Source of the DNA: UBA11591 sp040220895
GTDB lineage: Bacteria; Bacteroidota; Bacteroidia; Flavobacteriales_E; Vicingaceae
Reading direction: 5' to 3'
Length of the DNA: 64,000 nt
NCBI GenBank assembly: GCA_040220895.1
Contig: JAVJVY010000009.1
Location: forward strand, 1-64,000
Shown here: one piece after another, positions 27,123-35,112 of the stretch
Numbering within the stretch: position 1 is the stretch's first letter
Layout: the number at the start of each line of letters is the position of its first letter
Translations under genes and position numbers: made by a program
Notes under the pieces: generated by a model
What the model was told of the DNA's origin: nothing
The model's database searches: none
What the model saw: the letters and a program-made list of their open reading frames with translations, nothing else

Positions 27123-27532
27123 TATTTAAAGGCTTTGCTTATCTCTGCGAAGATGATCGATCCGATAGCCAGAAAAATCATGACGTAAAAGGTGATCAAA
27201 CCAGCTTCGGAACTTTTAGAAGCAGTGCCTTCAACGATGCTTTCGCCAATCTTATATGCTTCATCTGTTGAAAGAATATATCCAACGATAAAAATGACTG
27301 CAAGGGCGACAATGCCAATGAGTGAGCTCATGGCCTTCTTAAAATCCTTCGTCATCGAAATGATGGGAAAGATCAGTGAAGCTGAACCGGCGATGATAAA
27401 TAAGAGGTAGCACCAGTTGATTAATAAGGCATGTGAAATCACTTCTGCCGCAAAAAGCAGGTAGAGGACGGCTGAAACACCCATCAGCACATACAGTATA
27501 ATCGAATAAATTTTGGAATTAGTTACAGGCAT
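27122..27532 (-). CDS. Small four-helix membrane protein of unknown function
   Basis: This 136-residue protein has predicted helices near 9-28, 36-60, 68-87 and 111-130 and a short loop with DEAYKIGESIVEGTASKSSE. It sits between ExbB and ExbD, six bases after the former and overlapping the latter by one base, so it is very likely part of the same complex or its assembly. I do not recognise a named family beyond this recurrent context. Confidence 0.85.
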   Translation of the reverse strand: MPVTNSKIYSIILYVLMGVSAVLYLLFAAEVISHALLINWCYLLFIIAGSASLIFPIISMTKDFKKAMSSLIGIVALAVIFIVGYILSTDEAYKIGESIVEGTASKSSEAGLITFYVMIFLAIGSIIFAEISKAFK

Positions 27533-27538
27533 ATGTTC

Positions 27539-28396
27539 CTATTTTTTTCCTTGTTCGTGCTCGTATTGTACCAGAAGGTCGATCAATGAGATGGAAGCAG
27601 TTTCCATGTCGTGAACGATTCCGTCAATCTTGGAGATAATGTAATTGTAAAAGATCTGCAGTATGATAGCCACGATCAAACCAAATACGGTGGTAAGAAG
27701 GGCGACCTTAATACCCGTGGCAACTATGGCAGGAGATATGTTGTTCGCCGCTGCAATGGCGTCAAAGGCGTCGATCATACCAATAACTGTTCCCATGAAA
27801 CCAAGCATAGGGGCCAAAGCGATAAAGAGAGAAATCCAAGAAACGCCTTTTTCAAGCATACCCATTTGCACACCGCCGTAAGAAATGACAGATTTTTCAA
27901 CGATGTCGATTCCTTCCTGACTCCTGTCAAGTCCCTGATAGAATATCGAAGCTACCGGCCCCGGAGTGTTTCTGCACACTTCCTTTGCCGCATCAACGCC
28001 ACCGGAATGAATTGCTTCATCGACTTCACTCAATAATTTTTTAGTATTGGTAGAAGCCATGTTCAAGTATATTACCCGCTCAATGACGATGGCAAGACCA
28101 AGGATCAAACAGATGAGTACGATGCCCATAAACTCCGGACCACCCTCGATGAACTTTTCCTTTATCACTTTGGTAAAAGACTTATCTCCGCTTTCTGTGG
28201 TCTCTTCTGCGGCTGGCTCTTTGGCACTAATTTCTTCTGCAACAGGCTCTTGAACTGCCTCTTCATTGACAGCTTCTTCGTTTCCTGTCATTTCCTGTTC
28301 AGTCTGAGCTTCTTGACCATCCTGTGCGAAGCTCTCAAATGGAGTAGCCAAGTTGAGCAAACCTGCAATGGTTATGAGACTAAGGATTTTCTTCAT
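27539..28396 (-). CDS. ExbB/MotA/TolQ-family proton channel with acidic N-terminal extension
   Basis: This 285-residue protein starts with a cleavable-looking signal peptide (1-25, ending ESFAQDG). An unusual Glu/Ala-rich stretch follows (about 26-72, with repeats of the type NEEAVNEEAVQEPVAEE), then three helices typical of ExbB. The conserved core includes GWISLFIALAPMLGFMGTVIGM-like sequence near 180-205. It would form the pentameric proton channel that works with the two ExbD proteins. The acidic periplasmic arm is longer than in classical ExbB. Confidence 0.9.
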   Translation of the reverse strand: MKKILSLITIAGLLNLATPFESFAQDGQEAQTEQEMTGNEEAVNEEAVQEPVAEEISAKEPAAEETTESGDKSFTKVIKEKFIEGGPEFMGIVLICLILGLAIVIERVIYLNMASTNTKKLLSEVDEAIHSGGVDAAKEVCRNTPGPVASIFYQGLDRSQEGIDIVEKSVISYGGVQMGMLEKGVSWISLFIALAPMLGFMGTVIGMIDAFDAIAAANNISPAIVATGIKVALLTTVFGLIVAIILQIFYNYIISKIDGIVHDMETASISLIDLLVQYEHEQGKK

Positions 28397-28450
28397 TTCA
28401 GTGGTTTTAGTATATAGTTTAAGTCAATTTCTTTTGTCTTTCATTTTTCG

Positions 28451-28539
28451 CGGAGAGAGAGGGATTCGAACCCTCGAAACCACTTTCGCAGTTTACACGC
28501 TTTCCAAGCGTGCGCCTTCAGCCACTCGGCCACCTCTCC
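28451..28539 (-). tRNA. tRNA-Ser (anticodon GGA)
   Basis: The 89-base class II tRNA reads from 28539 on the minus strand. The acceptor stem is GGAGAGG with TCTCTCC (one G-U pair). The anticodon stem CACGC/GCGTG holds loop TTGGAAA, giving anticodon GGA. A long variable arm and the T-arm GAGGG-TTCGAAT-CCCTC follow. CCA is not encoded. It lies between the exbB operon and the asparaginase gene. Confidence 0.96.
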
Positions 28540-28650
28540 GAAATATCCTGAAAGAACTATTTTTCATGATTTTTCGGGCTGCCAAAATAACAAAAAATTC
28601 AGATACAAAGAAACTACAAAAAGGCCTGTTAACCTTATGATAATGTTAAT

Positions 28651-29679
28651 TTATATGCTTGGGGACAATTCTCCGCGCAAGGATTCTTGAAGCAGCTGCG
28701 CCACCTTCGAGATGTTTGCGCTATTCGCAAGTAAGTACATTGACTTGGTAATGGCTGCTTCAGCTGTCATGTCACCTCCACTTACCACACCAATATCTTT
28801 AAGTATCTGGCTATTCTTGTATATTCCCTGGCGCACACTTCCACCGATGCATTGAGAAACATTTAAAACAATTCTTCCGTTTTTGATCATTTCCCGAAGA
28901 CTGCTCAAAATGTCTTGGTCTTGAGGAGCATTTCCTGATCCAAAGGTCTCGAGTACTAGAATCCTGATAGCCGGATTACTGCTTACACATTTTACAACTT
29001 CAGGAGAAATCCCTGGAAATAACCTCAGGCAAGCAACATGATTACTCATGTCCTTGTGAACAACGAGCGACTTTTTTGTCAGTGGCAAGATGCTATTCTT
29101 GTGGTATTTTATGTTGACTCCGGCTTCGGCAAGAAGCGGGTAATTTGGCGACTCAAATGCCCGAAAATGCTGAGCATCAACTTTAATAGCCCTGTTTCCA
29201 CGGTAAAGACTGTATTCGAAATAAATAGCCACCTCGGGAACCATGGGCTTATCGTTATTGTATGCACTTGCTATTTCTATGGCGGTTATCAGGTTTTCCT
29301 TTCCGTCCGTACGTAGGGTTCCGATGGGTAGTTGTGACCCGGTAAGAATGACCGGTTTACCAAGATTTTCCAACATGTAACTAAGTGCAGATGCCGTATA
29401 GGCCATCGTATCAGAACCGTGAAGCACAACAAAACCATCGTATTTGTCATAGTGCTCTTCGATTCGCTCAGCCAAGCGATACCAATTCTGAGGTGACATG
29501 TCAGACGAGTCAATGGGATTTGGATTGGTTTGGATATCCAACTGACAATCGACCTTGGCAAGTTCTGGAATCTCTTCAAATATATGATCGAAGTCGACCG
29601 GCACCAAGCTGTTGGTTACATAGTCTTTCTTCATTCCGATGGTGCCACCGGTATATATCAACAGGACTTTTCTTTTCAT
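28651..29679 (-). CDS. Type I asparaginase
   Basis: This 342-residue protein hydrolyses asparagine to aspartate. The first catalytic Thr is in YTGGTIGMKKD (9-19) and the second in VLHGSDTMAYTASAL near 86-100. The absence of a signal peptide fits the cytoplasmic type I enzyme. Its start overlaps the stop of the TatD gene by four bases (ATGA), so the two are co-transcribed. Confidence 0.93.
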   Translation of the reverse strand: MKRKVLLIYTGGTIGMKKDYVTNSLVPVDFDHIFEEIPELAKVDCQLDIQTNPNPIDSSDMSPQNWYRLAERIEEHYDKYDGFVVLHGSDTMAYTASALSYMLENLGKPVILTGSQLPIGTLRTDGKENLITAIEIASAYNNDKPMVPEVAIYFEYSLYRGNRAIKVDAQHFRAFESPNYPLLAEAGVNIKYHKNSILPLTKKSLVVHKDMSNHVACLRLFPGISPEVVKCVSSNPAIRILVLETFGSGNAPQDQDILSSLREMIKNGRIVLNVSQCIGGSVRQGIYKNSQILKDIGVVSGGDMTAEAAITKSMYLLANSANISKVAQLLQESLRGELSPSI

Positions 29680-30446
29680 TTCCCAAATAGTTTGCGCGCA
29701 TTTTGGCTGGTGACCCGGGCTATCTCTTCTATGTCCTTGCCCTTTATACTTGCAAGTCTTTCGGCCACAAGGCGAATATAAGCGCTTTCATTTCGTTTAC
29801 CCCTTTGCGGAACCGGAGCTAAATAAGGGGCGTCTGTCTCCAACACCATGAATTCGAGAGGCACGTCTGCAAGTACCTTATCCAAGCCACTGTTCTTAAA
29901 GGTCACTACCCCGCCAATACCCATCATAAAACCTTTGTAATTCATAATGTGCCTGGCTTGTTCAAGACTTCCTGTGAAGCAGTGGAATACACCTCTTAAT
30001 TGAGGATCATTTAATTTGTCGATGACTTCGAAGATCTCTGAAAAAGAATTTCTGGCGTGTATAACAATGGGAAGATCATTTTGCTTAGCAAGAATAATTT
30101 GAGCTTTAAAAGCCTCGATCTGTTCCGATAAGTAAGTTTTATCCCAGTATAAATCAATTCCTATTTCGCCAATGGCAATGAAATCAGACAGATCAGCGCC
30201 CGAGAACAAATTGTCAATTACTTCCCGATAATTTTCTTTGACTGAGGTGGGGTGAAGTCCAAGCATAGGCTTGAAAAAATCCGGGTAGGCTTTCACAAGA
30301 CCTAGCATGTCATCAAGGGTTTCCGCATCAATGTTTGGAAGGTATACCTCACGTAGTTCATTATCCTTTGCCCGCTTTACAACATCATCAATATCTCCTT
30401 TGAATTCAGAGAGATAAAGATGAGCGTGAGTATCAATCAATTCCAT
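29676..30446 (-). CDS. TatD-family metal-dependent hydrolase
   Basis: This 256-residue TIM-barrel nuclease has metal-ligand motifs DTHAHLYLSEF (5-15), GEIGIDLYW near 92, IHARNSF near 128, FHCFTGS near 152 and ETDAPYLAP near 203. TatD proteins are DNases/RNases involved in DNA repair or RNA quality control. It is first in a two-gene unit with asparaginase and starts four bases after a -7 box. Confidence 0.93.
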   Translation of the reverse strand: MELIDTHAHLYLSEFKGDIDDVVKRAKDNELREVYLPNIDAETLDDMLGLVKAYPDFFKPMLGLHPTSVKENYREVIDNLFSGADLSDFIAIGEIGIDLYWDKTYLSEQIEAFKAQIILAKQNDLPIVIHARNSFSEIFEVIDKLNDPQLRGVFHCFTGSLEQARHIMNYKGFMMGIGGVVTFKNSGLDKVLADVPLEFMVLETDAPYLAPVPQRGKRNESAYIRLVAERLASIKGKDIEEIARVTSQNARKLFGK

Positions 30447-30450
30447 CGAA

Positions 30451-30458
30451 CAAAAATA
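30451..30458 (-). promoter_or_regulatory. -7 box for tatD-asparaginase (leaderless arrangement)
   Basis: TATTTTTG on the minus strand ends four bases before the ATG at 30446, which predicts a transcript with essentially no leader. Confidence 0.5.
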
Positions 30459-30485
30459 TCATTATTTAGCGCCGTTAAAATGACT

Positions 30486-30493
30486 TATTTTTG
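30486..30493 (+). promoter_or_regulatory. -7 box for the GT9 gene
   Basis: TATTTTTG lies 26 bases before the GTG start at 30520, back to back with the tatD promoter. Confidence 0.5.
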
Positions 30494-30519
30494 GCGGCTA
30501 ATCCAAGTAAGGCTCGTCA

Positions 30520-31503
30520 GTGAAAACCAAAATACTCGTCATCCGATTCAGTTCAATCGGTGATATCATGTTAACTACACCCATAGTTCGTTGTCTCAGC
30601 CAACAGATCCATGGTGAATGCCAGATTCATTTTCTGGTGAAGTCCAAGTTCATGAACATCCTGCAAATAAATCCCTATGTCGATGTACTACATCTTTTTG
30701 ACAACAACCTGAAAGAAGTGGTAAAAGGATTGGAGGACGAAGGCTTTCATTACATCATCGACCTTCACAAGAATCTGCGGACGGCCTACGTGAAACGCCA
30801 TATTAAAGGGATGCATTTCACCTTTGATAAATTGAACGTCCAAAAGTGGATACTGGTCAATTTTGGCATTGATTTACTCCCGGACAACCATATTGTGGAT
30901 CGCTATTTTCAGGCCGTAAAGACCTTGGGAATTTCGAATGACGGCAAGGGCCTCGACTATTTCATTCCTCAATCCGAGCATATCAATACAGTGGACCGTT
31001 TTGGAAAAGCAGCCGGTGAATACCTGGTTTATGCTATCGGAGCGGCCCATGAGGGTAAAAAATTACCCTTTCACCACATGGATAGTTTGTGTGCTATGAT
31101 CGATAAACCATTGGTGCTATTAGGGGGAAAAGAAGACGAAAAAAAAGGGGTGGAATTGTCCGAGAAACACGCACATGTAATCAACATGTGCGGCAAGACC
31201 AATATTCATGGCTCGGCGTCAATTATTAAGCAATCGCGACTGGTTATCAGCCACGATTCTGGCATGATGCATGTGGCCGCCGCCTTCAAGAAAAAGATCA
31301 TTTCCATCTGGGGTGCGACGGTGCCAAAGTTCGGTATGTCCCCTTATATGCCTGACCCTGCTTCCGTGATGATACAGGCCGATCACCTCAAATTCAGGCC
31401 GACTTCCAAACTGGGTAATCGCGATTCAAAGCGCGAGCGCCGTGCGACCGAAGAAATAGACCTGCAGAAGATTGTTCAGGCCGTCGTGCAATTATGGGAC
31501 TAA
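30520..31503 (+). CDS. Glycosyltransferase family 9 (heptosyltransferase-like)
   Basis: This 327-residue protein starts with GTG. The N-terminal Rossmann domain begins KILVIRFSSIGDIMLTTPIV and the C-terminal nucleotide-sugar site includes ISHDSGMMHVAAAFKKKIISIWGAT near 246-270. GT9 enzymes add heptose or related sugars to the LPS core on the inner leaflet. The acceptor in this organism is unknown. It is monocistronic as far as can be seen. Confidence 0.92.
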   Translation: MKTKILVIRFSSIGDIMLTTPIVRCLSQQIHGECQIHFLVKSKFMNILQINPYVDVLHLFDNNLKEVVKGLEDEGFHYIIDLHKNLRTAYVKRHIKGMHFTFDKLNVQKWILVNFGIDLLPDNHIVDRYFQAVKTLGISNDGKGLDYFIPQSEHINTVDRFGKAAGEYLVYAIGAAHEGKKLPFHHMDSLCAMIDKPLVLLGGKEDEKKGVELSEKHAHVINMCGKTNIHGSASIIKQSRLVISHDSGMMHVAAAFKKKIISIWGATVPKFGMSPYMPDPASVMIQADHLKFRPTSKLGNRDSKRERRATEEIDLQKIVQAVVQLWD

Positions 31504-31694
31504 GGGTTTCTGAAGTATGATGTTAAATTTTTGATGTTCAAGAGTCCTCAAAAAAAGCTCCGTAACGTCAACGCCAATTCATAGCCGTGAATTTTATACC
31601 GCTTGCTGGCCTTGCGTTTAATTTTGTTCTAAACTGACCCTGGTCATTGTAAATAGGATTGAAGCTTCTTACCTTAAAGGCAAAGCCCCAAGTC

Positions 31695-32519
31695 ATGTCA
31701 ATCACCGAAAAGAATGATGCAAAAAAGGTATTTCGAAAATTGGGAACCTGTTCGAGAACCTTTACATACCTGCTAAATCGAGAATTTGGAAATACCGACG
31801 AATTGCATGAACGCGCCGCAGATCCCTTAGCCGGTGGAATATTTCAAAACGGCTATCAATGCGGTATGTTGTGGGGTTCTTCACTTGCGGTGGGTGCCGA
31901 AGCATACAGAACGTATCCAGAAATTGAAATGGCGATTCCAATTACCGTGCTTGCTACCCAGAACATTATGAAGTCTTATAGCGAAAGTGAAGATACCTTC
32001 CTTTGCAAAGACGTGACCCAATGCGATTTTAAAAACAAATGGAGTTTTGCCAAATACATGATTAGTGGTCGCTTTTTGTATTGCTTCAAGCTTGCCGAAA
32101 AATGGGCGCCCAAAGCCATCGAAGCCGCCAAGAAAGGGCTTAACCACGATCAATCCTCCGTGGTTTTCTCCAGCTCTAATTGTGCCAGCGAAACCGCCAG
32201 GAGATTGGGGGCATCTAAAGAACAAATGGTCATGGTTGCAGGTTTTGCAGGTGGACTTGGGTTAAGTGGAAGCGCATGTGGTGCACTCAGTGCAGCTATT
32301 TGGATGAGAACCATAAAATGGTGTACCGAAAACCCTAAAAAAACTTCCATGTCTAACCCCTATGCAAAAGCCACAATAGAAGAGTTCGACCAAGCCACTG
32401 ATGGAAGAATCCTGTGCGCTGATCTTGCCAATCGATCATTCAACACATTTGAAGATCACATCGAATACATGAAAGAAGGTGGGTGTGCGAACCTAATTAC
32501 CGCCCTGACACCGGCATAA
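31695..32519 (+). CDS. C_GCAxxG_C_C family redox-type protein
   Basis: This 274-residue protein has conserved cysteines spread through helices: YQCGMLWGSS near 44-53, FSSSNCASETARRLG and SGSACGALSAAIW near 197-209, and a C-terminal GGCANL. This matches the putative redox-active C_GCAxxG_C_C family, whose function is not established. At 274 residues it is longer than the ~150-residue core family. I chose the ATG at 31695; an in-frame TTG at 31659 would add 12 residues. It converges with blh. Confidence 0.78.
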   Translation: MSITEKNDAKKVFRKLGTCSRTFTYLLNREFGNTDELHERAADPLAGGIFQNGYQCGMLWGSSLAVGAEAYRTYPEIEMAIPITVLATQNIMKSYSESEDTFLCKDVTQCDFKNKWSFAKYMISGRFLYCFKLAEKWAPKAIEAAKKGLNHDQSSVVFSSSNCASETARRLGASKEQMVMVAGFAGGLGLSGSACGALSAAIWMRTIKWCTENPKKTSMSNPYAKATIEEFDQATDGRILCADLANRSFNTFEDHIEYMKEGGCANLITALTPA

Positions 32520-32536
32520 TGCCAATTAAGTCATCA

Positions 32537-33481
32537 TTAAGAATACTCATTCGCATTTCTAATTGGTTTTGAAAGTGCTGAGCTCTTCTCATAAAAACGT
32601 TTCATAACAAAAACGTGTGGTAATGTTATAGATGAAAAAACGATTAGGAGTGCAAGCAAGTAGGACATTGAAATAATACTATACTCGATTAAAACAACCA
32701 TTACACACATTCCTATGATCGACAATAGGGTCAGAGGCGAAAGTATTTTAACAAATTCCCAAGAACCCTTTATCGTCTTTTTGGCACGTAAAAAATGAAA
32801 TTCTTCACGCATCACTTTCATGGAATGCAACAACACAAAATATAAGCTAAACCCAACAATTAGTGGAAAGAGGAAAAAACTTAGCTGGATGATTCCAAGT
32901 GTAATAAGTTCCATGAAAAATGATTCGGTACTCAGCTGAGTAATTCCGGTGAATCTCAAAAGGAAGAGTAAAAAAATAATGTGAGAAGAAAAGAAAACAA
33001 TGATGATTGCTAAGCGATTGTGCAAAAGGCCCAGTGAGGCTACATCAGGATATTTCGAAATGAGTGCGGTTATCTCATCCGAATTCCAAAATATAAGTCC
33101 CGAAAGTAAAGCGCTGCCCCAAATAAAGTAGAAAATTGCATGTGTAAAGGTCTCTTTCTTAAAGTAATGTGAAAATTGCGACTGACCAAAATGATAAGCA
33201 GATAGCATTAAAAATAATCCATAGCCCACAACGGGCAGAAAGATCCAACATAAAATATTGACGAGAATAATCCCAATGTAAACGGAGAAAAAAAGAAGAT
33301 CGGAAACATTGTTTTCCAATTGATAAAGGCGATTGTCGATCGCTCCATGCGGCATACCAAGAAAAATTGTGGCTGCCAGGCAAGCGGATTCAATAAGTTC
33401 TGAGGCCTCAGTCGAACTGCCTGAGAATGCCGCTAGGAAAGCAAAGAAGAATGCAATAAATATGAAACTTGACGTCGACAT
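32537..33481 (-). CDS. blh: Beta-carotene 15,15'-dioxygenase (Brp/Blh family)
   Basis: This 314-residue integral membrane enzyme cleaves beta-carotene to two retinals. Conserved His are in GMPHGAIDNR (His45), SAYHFGQSQFSHY (His97, His105), LLHSMKVMREEFHF and LPHVF, which together form the iron site in this family. It lies directly downstream of proteorhodopsin on the same strand, 52 bases after its stop, and makes the chromophore. A perfect stem-loop fills part of that gap and may set the ratio of the two products. Confidence 0.94.
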   Translation of the reverse strand: MSTSSFIFIAFFFAFLAAFSGSSTEASELIESACLAATIFLGMPHGAIDNRLYQLENNVSDLLFFSVYIGIILVNILCWIFLPVVGYGLFLMLSAYHFGQSQFSHYFKKETFTHAIFYFIWGSALLSGLIFWNSDEITALISKYPDVASLGLLHNRLAIIIVFFSSHIIFLLFLLRFTGITQLSTESFFMELITLGIIQLSFFLFPLIVGFSLYFVLLHSMKVMREEFHFLRAKKTIKGSWEFVKILSPLTLLSIIGMCVMVVLIEYSIISMSYLLALLIVFSSITLPHVFVMKRFYEKSSALSKPIRNANEYS

Positions 33482-33489
33482 GATAAATC

Positions 33490-33522
33490 ATTGAAGAGGA
33501 AGGCAAGGGACTCCTCTTCAAT
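33490..33522 (-). promoter_or_regulatory. Stem-loop between proteorhodopsin and blh
   Basis: A perfect 11-bp inverted repeat (33490-33500 pairs with 33512-33522, arms ATTGAAGAGGA and TCCTCTTCAAT) has an 11-base loop. It ends eight bases before the blh ATG. There is no T-run after it, so it is a poor intrinsic terminator; it may stabilise the upstream mRNA end, cause partial termination or affect blh translation. Confidence 0.7.
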
Positions 33523-33533
33523 AAATTTTGAAA

Positions 33534-34283
33534 TCAGGCGGTTACTGATTCAGCTTTTGCCGATTCAGAAATTGCAATGTTGTACACCACTAAGCCAAAT
33601 CCGATTTTATTTATGACATCAGCAATATTATAGAATAGATCTACATTTCCAGAGCCCCAGCCAAAAGCGATATTTAACCAACCACCAGGCATGCACATGT
33701 ATCCAATTGGGTAAATGGCCCAACCCACCAGAACAAACCAGGCTAGTGTCCGCACCCCTCTTTTCACTGCTACACTGTTTGAGGCCTCAGCCAATTTAGC
33801 TACTTCACCCATCCAGGCCGTATATAGAATATAAATGTATCCCAGGGTTGAAAGGAATCCGTACATAACTGAGTGGGACGTGCTTCCTCCTTCTGGATTA
33901 AAGGCCTCACCAATGTAACCCATTACGAGCATCCATACCGAAGCCACAATAAGTTTCCATAGCAAACCGGTCTTGGCTCCAGCAGCCTTGGTAAGTAAAT
34001 AGAACTCCACACACATTAGTGGTACCGTCAGGGTCCAGTCAATGTAGCGAAGTGAGGTTGGATTCTCACCAGTTGCGAGGTAATAATCGCGCATGTAATA
34101 GTAATGCACTGCGGCGATAAAAGTGATCAGTCCGGAAACAAGTAGTGAAAGCTTCCACTTACCGTCAACCCGACCTCGTTCAAAGAAAAAGAAAATTGAG
34201 GACGCCAGCATAGCCATATAGCCAGTAAAAAAGGTAAAGGCAACTGCGTCGTCTTTCGGAATATTTAAAATCTCTGCGATCAT
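33534..34283 (-). CDS. Proteorhodopsin, green-tuned proton pump
   Basis: This 249-residue seven-helix protein is a light-driven outward proton pump. Helix C reads RYIDWTLTVPLMCVEF: Arg79, proton acceptor Asp82, Thr86, tuning residue Met90 (105 in the standard numbering, so green-absorbing) and proton donor Glu93. His60 pairs with Asp82. Helix G carries the retinal Schiff-base Lys226 (ADVINKIGFG). There is no sodium-pump NDQ or chloride-pump NTQ motif. It is followed by blh. The 277-base upstream region holds operator-like repeats. Confidence 0.97.
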   Translation of the reverse strand: MIAEILNIPKDDAVAFTFFTGYMAMLASSIFFFFERGRVDGKWKLSLLVSGLITFIAAVHYYYMRDYYLATGENPTSLRYIDWTLTVPLMCVEFYLLTKAAGAKTGLLWKLIVASVWMLVMGYIGEAFNPEGGSTSHSVMYGFLSTLGYIYILYTAWMGEVAKLAEASNSVAVKRGVRTLAWFVLVGWAIYPIGYMCMPGGWLNIAFGWGSGNVDLFYNIADVINKIGFGLVVYNIAISESAKAESVTA

Positions 34284-34309
34284 AATGTTAAGTTTATGGT
34301 TATCAGGGA

Positions 34310-34317
34310 CGAAAGTA
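34310..34317 (-). promoter_or_regulatory. -7 box for proteorhodopsin
   Basis: TACTTTCG on the minus strand lies 26 bases before the ATG at 34283. The place of the -33 element is taken by a GTTAAACA half-site (34333-34340), which suggests a regulated promoter. Confidence 0.5.
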
Positions 34318-34322
34318 GTAAA

Positions 34323-34377
34323 AATATTGTTTTGTTTAACTTTTATTGTTTTTTGTTAAACAATATTTGCTTAAACA
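34323..34377. promoter_or_regulatory. Inverted and direct TTAAACA repeats, putative operator
   Basis: TGTTTAAC at 34333-34340 and GTTAAACA at 34355-34362 form an eight-bp inverted repeat with a 14-base spacer, flanked on both sides by AATATT. A further direct copy, TTAAACA, is at 34371-34377. The inner half-site lies 15 bases upstream of the proteorhodopsin -7 box. This arrangement suits a dimeric regulator, perhaps light- or redox-responsive; the regulator is unknown. Confidence 0.5.
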
Positions 34378-34444
34378 TCACATCGTAATGTTTATCTAAT
34401 CAACTCAGGGTTAACATTAGAACATGATTTTGGTGTAATAGAAT

Positions 34445-34465
34445 GTTGTTTGCCTGGCAAACAAC
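34445..34465. promoter_or_regulatory. Perfect 21-bp palindrome upstream of proteorhodopsin
   Basis: GTTGTTTGCC and its exact reverse complement GGCAAACAAC flank a single central T. The short centre favours a protein-binding operator over an RNA hairpin. It lies about 160 bases upstream of the proteorhodopsin start and differs from the TTAAACA repeats. Confidence 0.5.
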
Positions 34466-34498
34466 TATTCAAGAAGCGTTCCTACGGGAGGATATTCC

Positions 34499-34536
34499 AA
34501 AAAAGACCTCTTAGACGGGGAAATGAGTCCCCGACT
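34499..34536 (-). terminator. Possible terminator after the thioesterase gene
   Basis: On the minus strand AGTCGGGGA (34528-34536) and TCCCCGTCT (34513-34521) form a nine-bp stem with one T-T mismatch. A six-T run (34499-34504) follows only after an eight-base spacer, so efficiency is uncertain. Confidence 0.35.
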
Positions 34537-34560
34537 AAAAACTAATAATCTGCTTGGTTT

Positions 34561-35076
34561 TTAATCCTCGGGGAAAAAAAGTGCTTTCAATTCAGTGGCG
34601 TCCTCTGGCTTCATCTTCTTGGATAGAATCAGGCTTAATTGCCTTCTGCGAAGGGCTCCCTTATAGCGCTCTTTTTGGATGTCAGTTTCGGGACGGACTT
34701 CAGGTACCTCGATCGGACTTCCGAGTTGGTCAACAGCTACAAAGGTATAGATGGCCGTGCTTGTCATTCTCTTTTTACCGCTTCCGCTTTCAACGTATAC
34801 ATCTACAAATACTTCCATCGATGATTTAAACGAGCGCGACAATTCCGCTTCAAAAGTGACAATGTCACCCAGTCGGATAGGTTCATCAAAGGCCACATTA
34901 TTCACGGCCGCCGTAACCACCACCCTGCTGCAGTGACGGTGGGCAGCAATAGCGGCAGCGATGTCTATCCAGTGCAATAACTTGCCTCCCCTTAAGTTTC
35001 CAAGCGTGTTTGTGTCATTGGGAAGGACAATTTCTGTTTTGATGCAACGGCTTTCCGTAGGACTTTTAGCATTCAT
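34561..35076 (-). CDS. Acyl-CoA thioesterase (hotdog fold)
   Basis: This 171-residue protein is a single hotdog domain with the pattern NDTNTLGNLRGGKLLHWIDIAAAIAAHRH (catalytic Asn/Asp region near 18-46), resembling YciA/BACH-type enzymes that hydrolyse long-chain acyl-CoA. It is 33 bases downstream of the HU/SPOR gene and has a -7 box overlapping that gene's stop codon. Confidence 0.9.
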   Translation of the reverse strand: MNAKSPTESRCIKTEIVLPNDTNTLGNLRGGKLLHWIDIAAAIAAHRHCSRVVVTAAVNNVAFDEPIRLGDIVTFEAELSRSFKSSMEVFVDVYVESGSGKKRMTSTAIYTFVAVDQLGSPIEVPEVRPETDIQKERYKGALRRRQLSLILSKKMKPEDATELKALFFPED

Positions 35077-35104
35077 GATCGATTAATTAAATGAGCAAGA
35101 GGGT

Positions 35105-35112
35105 CAAAGTTA
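35105..35112 (-). promoter_or_regulatory. -7 box for the thioesterase gene
   Basis: TAACTTTG on the minus strand overlaps the stop codon (35110-35112) of the upstream gene, so the thioesterase could be expressed separately. Confidence 0.4.

Noticed and set aside
34481..34491. CCTACGGGAGG, identical to the core of a conserved 16S rRNA site
   Set aside because: Only 11 bases match; the following bases (ATATTCC) differ from rRNA and no other rRNA sequence is nearby. Treated as chance.
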